DNA of 40,048 bases from an uncultured Verrucomicrobiota bacterium (GCA_937127435.1 CAKZLZ010000115.1:1-40048), one strand, 5' to 3'. Counted from the first letter of the stretch, positions 23,743-32,746 are shown. The notes: generated from the letters alone by a model not told the origin. A program made the numbers and translations.

Positions 23743-24666
23743 ATGAAAGTAACCATTATTGGCGGCGGTGGCCGTGTCGGATCCAACGCAGCTTTTGCCA
23801 TGCAATGCGCAGGCATTGTGAAGGAAATTCAAATTTTAGATTATAACCAGGACCTCGCCGAAGGTGAAGCACTGGATTTAATTCACGGTTCCGCGACTTT
23901 GGGCGGACAACGGATTTATGCCGGGGACTATGCCCGGGCGGCAGATTCGGATATTTTTGTGATCACCGCGGGATTACGCCGCAAACCGGATGAATCCCGT
24001 TTGGATCTGATTAACCGCAATGTGGAAGTGTTTAAAGGCATTCTCGAAAGCATGCATCAGGGTGGTTACAAACCTTCCGCACAGGTGTTTGTGGTCTCCA
24101 ACCCGGTGGACATTCTGACCGAACTCGCGGTTCGCAGTTTGAATCTTCCCTGGCAACAGGTTTACGGATTGGGCACGATGCTCGATACCTGCCGTTTCCG
24201 TTCCTTGATTGCGCAAGAGCTCAGCCTCGATGCCTCCCAGGTGGATGCCCTGATTTTGGGCGAGCACGGTGACAGCATGATTCCGGTGTGGTCTTCGGCC
24301 ACTGTGGGCGGTCTGCCCTTGTCCGGTTTGAAGCAGGTGACACCCGCACTGCAGAGCCAACTCTTCACCCGCACCAAGGGAAGTGGGGCGGAAGTGATCC
24401 GCAAGAAAGGCGGCGCCGGTTGGGCAGTAGGTGCAACTATTGCCGAAGTGGTGCATGCGGTAGCGCTTGACCGCAAAGCTTTGTTGCCGGTGAGTTCTCA
24501 ACAGCACGGCTGTTACGGCCTTCGGGATTTGAGTATCTCCGTACCGACCATCGTAGGACGCGCAGGGGTCATCGATCATGTAGAGGTCAACCTCTGGCCG
24601 AAAGAAGTGCAGGGGCTGCAAGCCTCCGGCCGGGCTTTGAAAGAGACTTTGAAGCTGGTACTTTAA
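23743..24666 (+). CDS. Lactate/malate dehydrogenase-family protein, BMC-linked
   Basis: A 307-residue NAD-dependent 2-hydroxyacid dehydrogenase of the LDH/MDH family. It has the nucleotide-binding loop IIGGGGRVGSNAA, Asp in QILDYN (NAD preference), GTMLDTCRFR, and catalytic His175 in GEHGDSM. At the substrate-discriminating site (position 102 in dogfish LDH numbering) the sequence AGLRRKPDESR puts Arg80, as in malate dehydrogenases, rather than the Gln of lactate dehydrogenases. A homologue is a regular part of PVC BMC loci, where it is thought to recycle NADH. There is no obvious encapsulation peptide. It lies 218 bp after the aldolase, beyond the inverted-repeat element, and ends just before a strong terminator. 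Confidence 0.88.
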   Translation: MKVTIIGGGGRVGSNAAFAMQCAGIVKEIQILDYNQDLAEGEALDLIHGSATLGGQRIYAGDYARAADSDIFVITAGLRRKPDESRLDLINRNVEVFKGILESMHQGGYKPSAQVFVVSNPVDILTELAVRSLNLPWQQVYGLGTMLDTCRFRSLIAQELSLDASQVDALILGEHGDSMIPVWSSATVGGLPLSGLKQVTPALQSQLFTRTKGSGAEVIRKKGGAGWAVGATIAEVVHAVALDRKALLPVSSQQHGCYGLRDLSISVPTIVGRAGVIDHVEVNLWPKEVQGLQASGRALKETLKLVL

Positions 24667-24685
24667 GTTTCCGATTTTCGGAAAC
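24667..24685 (+). terminator. First of two tandem hairpins after the dehydrogenase gene
   Basis: GTTTCCG and CGGAAAC form a 7-bp stem around ATTTT. It lies directly after the stop codon and is not followed by a T run. The core TTCCGATTTTCGGAA is repeated in the next hairpin, so this is probably an accessory or duplicated terminator stem. Confidence 0.5.
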
Positions 24686-24695
24686 CGATACAAGA

Positions 24696-24725
24696 CCCTG
24701 TTCCGATTTTCGGAACGGGGTTTTT
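24696..24725 (+). terminator. Rho-independent terminator of the BMC region
   Basis: CCC-T-GTTCCG pairs with CGGAAC-G-GGG around ATTTT, followed by five T. It is 30 bp beyond the dehydrogenase stop and should end transcription of the BMC locus. It faces the convergent operon ending at 24878. Confidence 0.85.
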
Positions 24726-24877
24726 ATTTGGGTGGTTTTTTAGATATTCCGTTCGCCCCGCAAGCGGGACTCCGGTGGAAGATGGGAGGATGGTTGTACT
24801 GCGGGTGGGACGTCGGTGGGTGTATACGGGAGTCCGTGGGGAGGTGAGTGGCGCAAGGGGGCTCCGGCTCAACCGGT

Positions 24878-27262
24878 CTATTCTTCTTTCTGTGCAGGCT
24901 CTGCGTTTTGGGGCATGGCATCTTGGAGATAGAGCAGCAGGCGGTCGTGGACGAGCATGACGATATCATCCAGTCCGTCTCCATTGATGTCGGCAATCAT
25001 GGTTTCACGGGGTTCCGATTCGCCATTGGATTTTCTTTGCGAACCCGGTGCGGTTTCAAACACGGGGAAATGGATCATGGATTTCCATTCCTCGTCTTCC
25101 TGACCTAAAATTTCGAACATGTGAAATTGAGTCTGTTCGAGTAACAGCAGGTTGGCGTGGCCATCCCCATTCATGTCGCCCTGAAAAATTTCGTCAGGCC
25201 AGTAATCCGGCAGATCACTCTGAAAGAGGGTTTGCGAAGCCAGTTGTTCACGGTCAGTGCGGTTAAAGATTCTGCGTAACTGTTGATTTCCGAGTACCAG
25301 CAATTCCCACTGATCCTTGGGGCTCTGAATCAGTTGGCTGCTGTGGAAGCTTCCCGGCGGAAAGGAGAGTACTTTTTGAAATTGGTATCCTTGTGCTTCT
25401 TCAATTTCATGAATTTCCACCTCTCGTCCGCCTTCGGAAACCAGGGCCAATTGTTTGCCTTCTTTATCCAGGGGTAACAGATCCTGAATGGCATTCATTT
25501 TGTTACTGTTGATTTGCTGAACCAACTTCAATACCCCTTGCGCATCCACGGCGTAAAACTCAATTTCATTTCCTTCAATGTAAGCCAAAGAACCGGGAAG
25601 ATTTTTGATGGAAGGGTAATTCCGGAAATTTCCCGCGCGTTTCTTTTTAAGTTGTTCGCTGGAAAAACCTTTGGGGGGTTGAACCCGCAACAAATCACCG
25701 GAATCATCTTCTTTTGCAAAGAGATAGAAGCTCTCTCCCAAGGGGCTGGTGACCAGCAGACCGTCGGGGCGTCCTTTTTCAGCCGGCAAAGGGAAGAAGG
25801 CTTCGGGGTCGCGTTTAACATCGTCGAGTTCAAGATGCTGAAGTTCTTCCAGGGCAAGGCCATCCTCCTGCGAAACGATGCGCCAACGTTTAAAGATAAG
25901 GTCGCGGGAATCTTCCCGGACGATACCCAGAAGCTGATCGTGTTTCGCGCCCTGCGGACGCCAGATTTGTGCACAAATAAAAGCGGAAGTATTTGGAATC
26001 GGAACGGGAAATTGAATTTTCCCCTGCTCAAAATTCATCAGGCCCAAATAGCGGTTTTTGGGGTTGTGAATAAGGATTTGGGAACCTTCAGCTTCCGCTT
26101 GAAGAAACGAACCCTTGAGGACCCACTGGCATCCGGAGGGAACGGCCCGGGATTGGGGGAATCCCAGGCGGCCGTTTTCATCGACATCCAATTGATGGAT
26201 TTCGGTTTGTCCGGGGGAAAAGATGAGCAGAGACCGGAGCCCCTTTTTTCCTTCGAGGGGAATGAACTGTCCCTGGCGTAAAGCGGGGAGATGGATCTCT
26301 TCGATTGAGACCGGGCGGGTGGATTCTTTTTCGGGAACCTGCTCAAATTCGAAAGACTGAATGGCCCCCGAGTCGTTGTGAATCGCATACAGGGTGCCCG
26401 GCTTTGGCCCCTGAATAAAATAGGAGGAGGCGGGTTCCAGTACCGGACGCTGCATGGGCAACCAGTTTCCGTTTTCACGCAAGTGAACCGCCAACCCGTA
26501 ATTCAGACTGTTCAACTCGTAGATGATGTCGGAAGCGCCGTCCCGGTTGAGATCGACAAACTGTAAACGGTAGGGGTCCTCTCCCTGGGGGAGCTGCGCC
26601 ACTTTGTTCTTTTCATAGTTTTTGGCTTTTGCATCCCAGTGAAATCGTTCGAGGAGTTCCGGTCCCAGATAGTAAAGGGATTGATCTTCTTCATGCCATT
26701 TGAGGCAATCAATGTAGCCGTGATGTCCATCCACGGAAAGTTGGAAACTGGGTTTTTTGGACTCCTCTAAAGGTCCGTGGTAGACGTCGAGATGGTTTTG
26801 CTCATTGATGGTGGCAAAATCAATGTGGCCGTCCTGATTAAAATCGCCTACTTCGAGTGCCAGAAGTTGTGCGCCGGGGATCAGACTTTCTTTGGTGAAG
26901 CGCGGATGGCTCAGGACGGGTTGCCAACGGTTCCGGTGTAATTGTGGCGTATCGGTTTTTCCGGTCTTGGGATCGGTCTGAAAATAAAAATCCAGCCGTG
27001 CTTTTTCGGGATTTAACACCAGGAGGTCCAGTCGACCGTCCTGATTAAAATCACCGGTTCTCATTTCGCGCGAATTGTAATCGGACAAGAAGATCTCCGC
27101 GGGCGCAAAACCATAGGGCTGCGGAGGCTCCGCCGCTTCGAGTGCAATGAATGAAGCGGCAAAAATGCAGGCGCTGAACAGGGGACGGTTGAAGGGTTTC
27201 AGGAAGGAGGATCGCAGGGATTGATCTGGCATAAGCAAGAAAGGAGAAGGGGCTGAAGTCAT
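24878..27262 (-). CDS. Secreted FG-GAP/VCBS repeat protein
   Basis: A 794-residue protein with a hydrophobic export segment at about residues 27-43 (LFSACIFAASFIALEAA). If the true start is the second Met at residue 11 the signal peptide would be more usual in length; neither start has a clear ribosome-binding site. It has at least five calcium-binding FG-GAP/VCBS loops: DFNQDGRLD (near residue 71), DFNQDGHID, DLNRDGASD, DMNGDGHAN and DINGDGLDD (near residue 765). The middle lacks them. This suggests a beta-propeller with diverged blades. Such proteins act in the periplasm or outside the cell in adhesion or polymer binding. It is the last gene of a three-gene minus-strand operon. Confidence 0.8.
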   Translation of the reverse strand: MTSAPSPFLLMPDQSLRSSFLKPFNRPLFSACIFAASFIALEAAEPPQPYGFAPAEIFLSDYNSREMRTGDFNQDGRLDLLVLNPEKARLDFYFQTDPKTGKTDTPQLHRNRWQPVLSHPRFTKESLIPGAQLLALEVGDFNQDGHIDFATINEQNHLDVYHGPLEESKKPSFQLSVDGHHGYIDCLKWHEEDQSLYYLGPELLERFHWDAKAKNYEKNKVAQLPQGEDPYRLQFVDLNRDGASDIIYELNSLNYGLAVHLRENGNWLPMQRPVLEPASSYFIQGPKPGTLYAIHNDSGAIQSFEFEQVPEKESTRPVSIEEIHLPALRQGQFIPLEGKKGLRSLLIFSPGQTEIHQLDVDENGRLGFPQSRAVPSGCQWVLKGSFLQAEAEGSQILIHNPKNRYLGLMNFEQGKIQFPVPIPNTSAFICAQIWRPQGAKHDQLLGIVREDSRDLIFKRWRIVSQEDGLALEELQHLELDDVKRDPEAFFPLPAEKGRPDGLLVTSPLGESFYLFAKEDDSGDLLRVQPPKGFSSEQLKKKRAGNFRNYPSIKNLPGSLAYIEGNEIEFYAVDAQGVLKLVQQINSNKMNAIQDLLPLDKEGKQLALVSEGGREVEIHEIEEAQGYQFQKVLSFPPGSFHSSQLIQSPKDQWELLVLGNQQLRRIFNRTDREQLASQTLFQSDLPDYWPDEIFQGDMNGDGHANLLLLEQTQFHMFEILGQEDEEWKSMIHFPVFETAPGSQRKSNGESEPRETMIADINGDGLDDIVMLVHDRLLLYLQDAMPQNAEPAQKEE

Positions 27263-27281
27263 GTGGGAAAGGAGGGCGGGG

Positions 27282-29171
27282 TTAGTGGGAGTATTCCTGA
27301 ATCATATGGCTTTGTACTTCCAGCTCTTCCAACTGGTGAAGACTGAAACTGGCTCCAATCCCGAAGGTGATTTTATTCAGTTCCCGGCTGATAGTGCTCC
27401 GGCTGGATTCATTGGATTCCACGGAAACTTCGGACAGGAAACCGGTGATGAATTGTTTTTTCACCATGTCCATTACGGCATCCAGCATTTGACCGGAACT
27501 GAAATCCTGACCTTGGGCCTCAAACTGTGATTGGTCGCGAAGCCGGGTATATTCGTCACCCGTCCAAAGCTGTAAGGCCGGGTCCTGATTGGCATCAATG
27601 GCCATGTGCAAGAGGTTGGGATCTCCGATGGCCATCAACAGGTAGTTATCCAAAAAGGTATACGAAAGCAGAGTTCCTATATCGGGAATGGGGGTATGAA
27701 TGTTCACCCCGCGGTAGGTTTCAGGATCAGGCAATCCCTGGGGATGTGCTTTGCCCACCAGGATATTGACCGTGCGCTGAATGGCGTCGACATTTTTTAA
27801 TTCGATCCCGATCAAAGTATATTGCCCCTGGGTGGGGTGCTCTTCCATTACTTGAAGCAGTGCATCGGGGTCGCCTTGGTTTTCGACCTCTAAAATTTTA
27901 TCTACGATCTCCGGGTCAATGGTTTGAAAGACCACGAGGCCATCATTTATATGATCCAGCAACTGTAATTTATAATCAAAACCCAGTTGTCCGGCCGCCA
28001 TCATGCGTCCCATGCCCAGTGCGGCCGAAGCTTCGGGGGCAATTTTGGGCAGCTCGGCCTCTAAAGCATCATAGAAACGGGAGAGGCTCCAGGCGAGGGT
28101 GGAAATGCTTCCGAAATTTTTATGGGTGAAGGAGGGTTTGGGTGCGGTTTCTCCCCGGGGGGCCAAAAGTAATCTCTGCAGACCGCATTCGTGTTTGAAA
28201 CCTGCCACCGTGCGCGAGACCAAACGTGATTCTTCAAAACGAAAGCTGTAACTCATGGGCAACATGGCCGCGGGGTCGACCCAGTTCCAGATTTTTTTAA
28301 TCACTTCCGTGTCTTCGACGTCATCGCCTTCTTCAAACAGGGCTGCGACCTGATTCAGGATGTTTCCCAAGGGGAAATAACTAAGTACGTGATATTCTTC
28401 GAGGCTGTTTTCACGGGTATGCAGGTAGTCCTCATTTCGGGAAAGGGCATTCACCGGAGGGGATTGGATCCATTCACGTTGGGTCTCAACGGCTGCAGGG
28501 GTATAGCCCAAAATCAGAATGTTTTCTTGCAGCACCCAGTAAAGGCCAAAACCCATCGACTCTTCCTCTTCCATAAACTCCAAGCCGTGGATGCCATCCT
28601 CGTCAAATTTTGCGAAGACTTCATCTTCATCAGTTTGGATCAACCTGTCGGCGGTCTCCGAGAGAAGGGTGTCGACCGCTTCCATATCCTTTACATCCGC
28701 CATCATATAAAAGGTGTCAAACATGGCTTTCATAAAATCAAGCCCCTGTTGTTCCTGTATCGCGAACAGTTCGGGATCCTCTTCTTCAGTGACTTCCTCA
28801 TCCTCCTCACCCAATTCCTGGCTCAATTCGATAATTTTACCGAGGTCACTCACCGCAAAGACAAAAGAGTCATTCAGTTGCGCTTGTAATTCCACCCAGG
28901 TTTTCCGGATTTCACCAAAAATTTCGATCACTTCGTCGGCATCAAACTCATCATCCCCTGAATCCAGGGCCTGCATGACGACGTCCCAATTGACCTCTTG
29001 AAGAGACAGGTAGAAGGGGGTTTTCTCCCAGAGTTCCATTTGCCGGGGAATGTCCCGGCTTTCGATGAGCAGGGTAATGTTTTCCGGCAGGAAGCTGGAG
29101 AAATCCGTTGCCCGAAGCGGACCCGAAACCAGAAAGCAGAGAAGAAGGAGAGAGAGGGGGAACCGTTTCAT
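27282..29171 (-). CDS. Secreted protein of unknown function, DUF3352-like
   Basis: A 629-residue protein with an N-terminal signal peptide (MKRFPLSLLLLCFLVSGPLRA). The mature part begins with FLPENITLLIESRDIP, followed by repeated alpha/beta segments ending in calls such as VLQENILILGYTPAAVE and YTFLDNYLLMAIGDPN. This is the look of DUF3352-type proteins common in PVC bacteria. A very acidic stretch lies near residues 120-135 (GEEDEEVTEEEDPEL). No catalytic motif is recognised. The gene starts 4 bp after the stop of the protease gene and is followed 19 bp later by the FG-GAP protein gene, so the three are probably one transcript. Its plan resembles that of the lipoprotein at 5020-6657. Confidence 0.6.
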   Translation of the reverse strand: MKRFPLSLLLLCFLVSGPLRATDFSSFLPENITLLIESRDIPRQMELWEKTPFYLSLQEVNWDVVMQALDSGDDEFDADEVIEIFGEIRKTWVELQAQLNDSFVFAVSDLGKIIELSQELGEEDEEVTEEEDPELFAIQEQQGLDFMKAMFDTFYMMADVKDMEAVDTLLSETADRLIQTDEDEVFAKFDEDGIHGLEFMEEEESMGFGLYWVLQENILILGYTPAAVETQREWIQSPPVNALSRNEDYLHTRENSLEEYHVLSYFPLGNILNQVAALFEEGDDVEDTEVIKKIWNWVDPAAMLPMSYSFRFEESRLVSRTVAGFKHECGLQRLLLAPRGETAPKPSFTHKNFGSISTLAWSLSRFYDALEAELPKIAPEASAALGMGRMMAAGQLGFDYKLQLLDHINDGLVVFQTIDPEIVDKILEVENQGDPDALLQVMEEHPTQGQYTLIGIELKNVDAIQRTVNILVGKAHPQGLPDPETYRGVNIHTPIPDIGTLLSYTFLDNYLLMAIGDPNLLHMAIDANQDPALQLWTGDEYTRLRDQSQFEAQGQDFSSGQMLDAVMDMVKKQFITGFLSEVSVESNESSRSTISRELNKITFGIGASFSLHQLEELEVQSHMIQEYSH

Positions 29172-29175
29172 ATGA

Positions 29176-30132
29176 TCAGGGGAGGGTGTTGGTTTTGCGC
29201 GGAGGGTTCATATAATGAAAACCCGTGTTGGGATTTAAAGGGTCAAAGGCGTAGGCGTTTCGTTTATCTAAAAAGAGTTGAACCGATTCGACGGGCACTG
29301 CGAAACCCATGCCTTCGATGCCGACCCGCATCAATTTCAGGGTGTTCACGCCGATCACTTCGCCTTTCAGATTAAACAGGGGGCCGCCACTGTTGCCCGG
29401 ATTGATTTGGGCGGTGGCTTGTAGATAGACCTGGCCGTCAATGATGCGGTCGGACAAACTGACAATGCCGCGGGACACGGTGCGATCGAGTCCCAGCGGA
29501 CTCCCAATGGCAAAAACCGTTTCTCCGGTTTTCATGTCGTTGGCGGATCCGAAAGCGAGAGGGATCAGCGGGGCTTCCAGTTCATCCATAATTTTGAGCA
29601 GTGCCAAATCCCGTTTGGGGTCTGAGGCCAGGATGCGGATGTTTTTGTACAAGGTTCTTTGCAGGGTGCCTTGCTCCTGTTGAAAGACGGTTACCGTGAG
29701 TTCGCGGTCCCCGGCAATGACGTGATAGTTGGTCATCACCAATCCATCTTCAGACAGAATGAAGCCGGAGCCCTGTCCTGAGCGGGAGTGAATTTCCACC
29801 ACCCCTTTTCCCAGCGAATCCACCCAGGCTTCCACGGACTGCCGTTTGCGGGGAGGGGCCGTTTTTTCTCCAGACGCGCTGTGGGTTTCCCGGGGGGCGG
29901 TATTTTCCTGTCCTTCGCGAATAAAGGCTTTGTCCTTGGACAATTTCAGGACCTCTACACCGATGTCGAGCCACAAGGTATTGTCTGTTTCCTTGAGCAA
30001 TTGCCCGGAGACGATGCCGCCTCCTTCAAGATCCAAGGTTACGGTATCCGGTAGGGGATCTGTGTCTGCCTGAATGGAAAGTAAGAGACAGGAAAAGATG
30101 AAAAAGGGGAATGTGAGTATGGGGCGGTGCAC
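29176..30132 (-). CDS. Trypsin-like serine protease, HtrA/DegP family without PDZ domain
   Basis: A 318-residue exported protein (signal peptide MHRPILTFPFFIFSCLLLSIQA). After it comes a short beta-rich N-terminal domain of about 50 residues (LDLEGGGIVSGQLLKETDNT), then an S1C protease domain. The catalytic triad is His137 in TNYHVI, Asp175 in KRDLALLKI and Ser248 in NPGNSGGPLF. HtrA-type proteins normally have one or two PDZ domains after the protease; here the sequence ends about 70 residues after the active-site serine with a Pro-rich tail. It is therefore a PDZ-less protease, probably for periplasmic quality control or processing. It is the first gene of the three-gene operon. Confidence 0.88.
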   Translation of the reverse strand: MHRPILTFPFFIFSCLLLSIQADTDPLPDTVTLDLEGGGIVSGQLLKETDNTLWLDIGVEVLKLSKDKAFIREGQENTAPRETHSASGEKTAPPRKRQSVEAWVDSLGKGVVEIHSRSGQGSGFILSEDGLVMTNYHVIAGDRELTVTVFQQEQGTLQRTLYKNIRILASDPKRDLALLKIMDELEAPLIPLAFGSANDMKTGETVFAIGSPLGLDRTVSRGIVSLSDRIIDGQVYLQATAQINPGNSGGPLFNLKGEVIGVNTLKLMRVGIEGMGFAVPVESVQLFLDKRNAYAFDPLNPNTGFHYMNPPRKTNTLP

Positions 30133-30251
30133 GATAATAATATATTGGGTTTCCTGATCTAAGAGACTTCCGCTTCAACTTGCAATAGTTACATCCCTAA
30201 TTCCATCAAATTTTTATTGTGAAAAACGCTATGGAGATCATCATCGCTTTC

Positions 30252-30608
30252 ATGAAAACAATCCTGTCTCCCCGAAGTGCCTTATTCGTCTTTGGTTTTT
30301 TAGTGAGCTCACTGCTGGCTGCGGTGGAGGTGTCGGATGAGGAAGCCATGGTTTTGGGGCGGCAGGTCCTGGCGGTCAAGCAGGCACTGGAAAATCCCGA
30401 AGCCCCGGAATCAATGGCGGCGGTCACGGCTTTGGGACAGGACAGCCGCTATTATGTAATGGTGAGAGGCTGGGTGGTTCAGCACATCCAAATGGCGGAA
30501 AGTTATCGGGGTACCTCGGAGTACAAGGCCTCTGCTGAACGCAAACTGGAAGTGGAAAAGAAGATTTCTTCCTATCAAAAAATGCTTCGACGGATTGATT
30601 TGGAGTAA
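30252..30608 (+). CDS. Small exported protein of unknown function
   Basis: The frame is open from a GTG at 30219, with ATG codons at 30231 and 30252. The ATG at 30252 gives a 118-residue protein with a standard signal peptide (MKTILSPRSALFVFGFLVSSLLAAVEV), so I prefer it; GGAG lies upstream at a rather long distance. The mature part is about 90 residues, predicted mainly helical, and ends in a charged segment (SAERKLEVEKKISSYQKMLRRIDLE). I do not recognise a family. It is divergent from the protease operon, with about 120 bp between starts, and is followed within 4 bp by the DUF1801-like gene. Confidence 0.6.
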   Translation: MKTILSPRSALFVFGFLVSSLLAAVEVSDEEAMVLGRQVLAVKQALENPEAPESMAAVTALGQDSRYYVMVRGWVVQHIQMAESYRGTSEYKASAERKLEVEKKISSYQKMLRRIDLE

Positions 30609-30612
30609 GCGG

Positions 30613-30954
30613 ATGAAGTCGACAGAAGTAGATGCATATTTAGCCGGGATTCCGGAGGGACGTCGGCAGCGGTTGCAGTCTTTCAGGAGCGCCGTCCACG
30701 CAAGCTACCCCGGGGTAACGGAAAGTATGAAATACAAAATGCCCACCTTTGAATTGGCGGAAAAATGGGTGGCGATGGCCAATCAAAAGCAATATGTGGC
30801 CATCTACTTTTGTTGTGCGGATTTGGTGGAGCCTATTCGAAAAGCACATCCGGAACTGAGTATCGGTGTGGGCTGCGTGCGGGTGAAAGATACGCAGCCA
30901 GTTCCCGAGGACTTGCTGATACAGAGTGTGGCGCGGGCACTGGCGGTTACATAA
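30613..30954 (+). CDS. DUF1801/YdhG-like protein
   Basis: A 113-residue cytoplasmic protein. The frame is open from a TTG at 30595, but the ATG at 30613 has GGAG at 30602-30605 and avoids overlap with the previous gene. The family pattern is visible: VDAYLAGIPEGRRQRLQSFRSAVH, then ESMKYKMPTFEL, then VAIYFCCADL and GVGCVRVKD. DUF1801 proteins are small alpha/beta proteins of unknown role. The 3' end overlaps the convergent phospholipase D gene by 8 bp. Confidence 0.8.
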   Translation: MKSTEVDAYLAGIPEGRRQRLQSFRSAVHASYPGVTESMKYKMPTFELAEKWVAMANQKQYVAIYFCCADLVEPIRKAHPELSIGVGCVRVKDTQPVPEDLLIQSVARALAVT

Positions 30955-32746
30955 AGGGGCTGGTCCAACCACCAAAACCTTTCATCAGCTTCGCTCTGCC
31001 CCTCTCGCGGGCCTTTTCCACCATGGGGAATTGTCCCACGTCGCGGTAGTGTTTATAGAAATCGGGATGGCGGGTATTGGGCAGGGGGGCGAAACCGGGT
31101 TTTAATTCAAAATTGCTGGTGTAGGTATAGGGCCAGATGTCGAAGACAGGGAGAAAATTGGAAATGCTTCCGATGAATCCACTGGTTTTGGAGCGGAGGG
31201 ATTCTTTTTTATTTTTCTTTGCCACCACCCAGCTGTTCCCGCCACTGATATCACGCAGAATATGGGATTTGATGATTTTGGTGAAGGCCTCATCTTCAAT
31301 CACGAGTCCGCACTCTGTGTTTAATGAAGCGGAGCGGGGATCGAAATTATGCGAGCCTATTTGCGTAAACTTGTCATCGACGACAAAAGTTTTGGCGTGA
31401 ATGGTTACCTTTGGCCCATAGGTGAAGAGTTTCGTGGGGAATTCACCTGATTGTAATTCTTTCTCGATCTCAAGTGGGGTCAATCCGCTTTGCGAAGGAT
31501 AATAAGGGACGTAGTGGAGCAAGTCTTCGGGGTAAGGTTTAAATTCGAAAATCTCCAATCCCAGGCCTTTGTAGAGTTTTTTCCGATCCTTGAAAGAGAC
31601 GCCGTAAACGATGTCGTGATCGGCTGCTGCCAAACTGTTGCTGGAAAACCAGATTTCCAGATGGGGGTGTTTCTCCCGTATTTCATAAACCAGATGCTTA
31701 CTTTTTCTTTGATAGATGAGGTAGGGCGATTGCAGGATGATCTGTTGATTTGCCGTCTCCAGTACTTTGGAAATGATGTCTCCGTAATGATTGTTGTAAC
31801 CGTCTTTTCTCCGTTTAAATTTCCCGGGCGGATCCCAGAAAAAGCCCATGTGTTCAATCGGGTTGACTGCTAATGCGGGACGATGCAGGGAAAGATCCTG
31901 TTCATTGGCCAGCGCGAGCACCTCCTGCATGGAATCGCGGTCTCCCGCTTGGAGGAGGCTGAACTCTTCATCCAGTTCCAGAGGAAGCCGTGATTGCACA
32001 TCTTTAAATTGGGTCAGGTATACACTGTCTTTGTGTTTCCAGAAGGCTTCGAACATTTCATTCATATGAAATGTTGTCGGACCGGTGGCTAAGATATCCC
32101 GGTCTTTGAAAATCATGACCGGATTCCGGTCAAAATACTTGTTCTCATAGTTTCGCCCCCCGATGATGCCGACTTTGTCATCCACCAACAACAGTTTGTT
32201 GTGCATGCGCCGATTGAGCCGGCGCATTTTCATGATCAGGTTTTCGAGCTTGTTGATGGTTCCGGGTTCGGTGTAATAGGAAAGGGGGCGGAACACGGAG
32301 AATTCAAGGTTGGGATGGGCGACGGCCATCTGTGCCAGGCGGGTATTGCCGCTTATGGGGTTGAGGGCATCCACCAGAACCCGGACAATTACGCCCCGGC
32401 GGGCTGCCTCCAACAGTTCCTGATAAATGACCCGGGTGACTTCATCCTCTTTCCAGATAAAGGTCTGGATATCGATACTTTCCGTGGCGGCTCGAATCAG
32501 GTGAATGCGGGTGAGCAGTGCATCATCTCCCACTTCCAAAAGCGTCAGATGATGATCCTCCGGTTGTTCATCGGCCAACTCCAAATATGCAGAAGGAATG
32601 GCTGTCCGTCCGTTGGGTTGGGGGGAAGTGGCGGGAAAGTAGCTGAAATGTTGTGCAGGATTTTTATGGGGAACTCTGACGCAACCGGTGCTTCCGATGA
32701 TCAGGGACACCGATATAGTCAGGATTTTCCAAAAACTTGCATTCAT
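30947..32746 (-). CDS. Phospholipase D-family lipoprotein, cardiolipin synthase-like
   Basis: A 599-residue lipoprotein: hydrophobic N-terminus and lipobox STGC near residue 22. It has two HKD motifs of the phospholipase D superfamily, HNKLLLVDD with His182 followed by GIIGGRN, and HAKTFVVDD with His450 followed by IGSHNFDPRS. Two such motifs in one chain form a single active site. The overall plan resembles E. coli ClsC (YmdC), which makes cardiolipin from phosphatidylglycerol and phosphatidylethanolamine, but a nuclease or other phosphodiesterase cannot be excluded. Its anchoring places the enzyme in the periplasm. It overlaps the 3' end of the convergent DUF1801-like gene by 8 bp. Confidence 0.85.
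   Translation of the reverse strand: MNASFWKILTISVSLIIGSTGCVRVPHKNPAQHFSYFPATSPQPNGRTAIPSAYLELADEQPEDHHLTLLEVGDDALLTRIHLIRAATESIDIQTFIWKEDEVTRVIYQELLEAARRGVIVRVLVDALNPISGNTRLAQMAVAHPNLEFSVFRPLSYYTEPGTINKLENLIMKMRRLNRRMHNKLLLVDDKVGIIGGRNYENKYFDRNPVMIFKDRDILATGPTTFHMNEMFEAFWKHKDSVYLTQFKDVQSRLPLELDEEFSLLQAGDRDSMQEVLALANEQDLSLHRPALAVNPIEHMGFFWDPPGKFKRRKDGYNNHYGDIISKVLETANQQIILQSPYLIYQRKSKHLVYEIREKHPHLEIWFSSNSLAAADHDIVYGVSFKDRKKLYKGLGLEIFEFKPYPEDLLHYVPYYPSQSGLTPLEIEKELQSGEFPTKLFTYGPKVTIHAKTFVVDDKFTQIGSHNFDPRSASLNTECGLVIEDEAFTKIIKSHILRDISGGNSWVVAKKNKKESLRSKTSGFIGSISNFLPVFDIWPYTYTSNFELKPGFAPLPNTRHPDFYKHYRDVGQFPMVEKARERGRAKLMKGFGGWTSPFM

Noticed and set aside
24727..24877. Possible terminator for the minus-strand FG-GAP operon (CCCGCTTGCGGG)
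   Set aside because: The stem has almost no loop and no T run follows on the minus strand.
31323..31338. 16-base match AATGAAGCGGAGCGGG also found near 23651
   Set aside because: At 31323 it lies in the coding sequence of the phospholipase D gene. A single 16-base match in 40 kb is within chance, so no repeat family is claimed.
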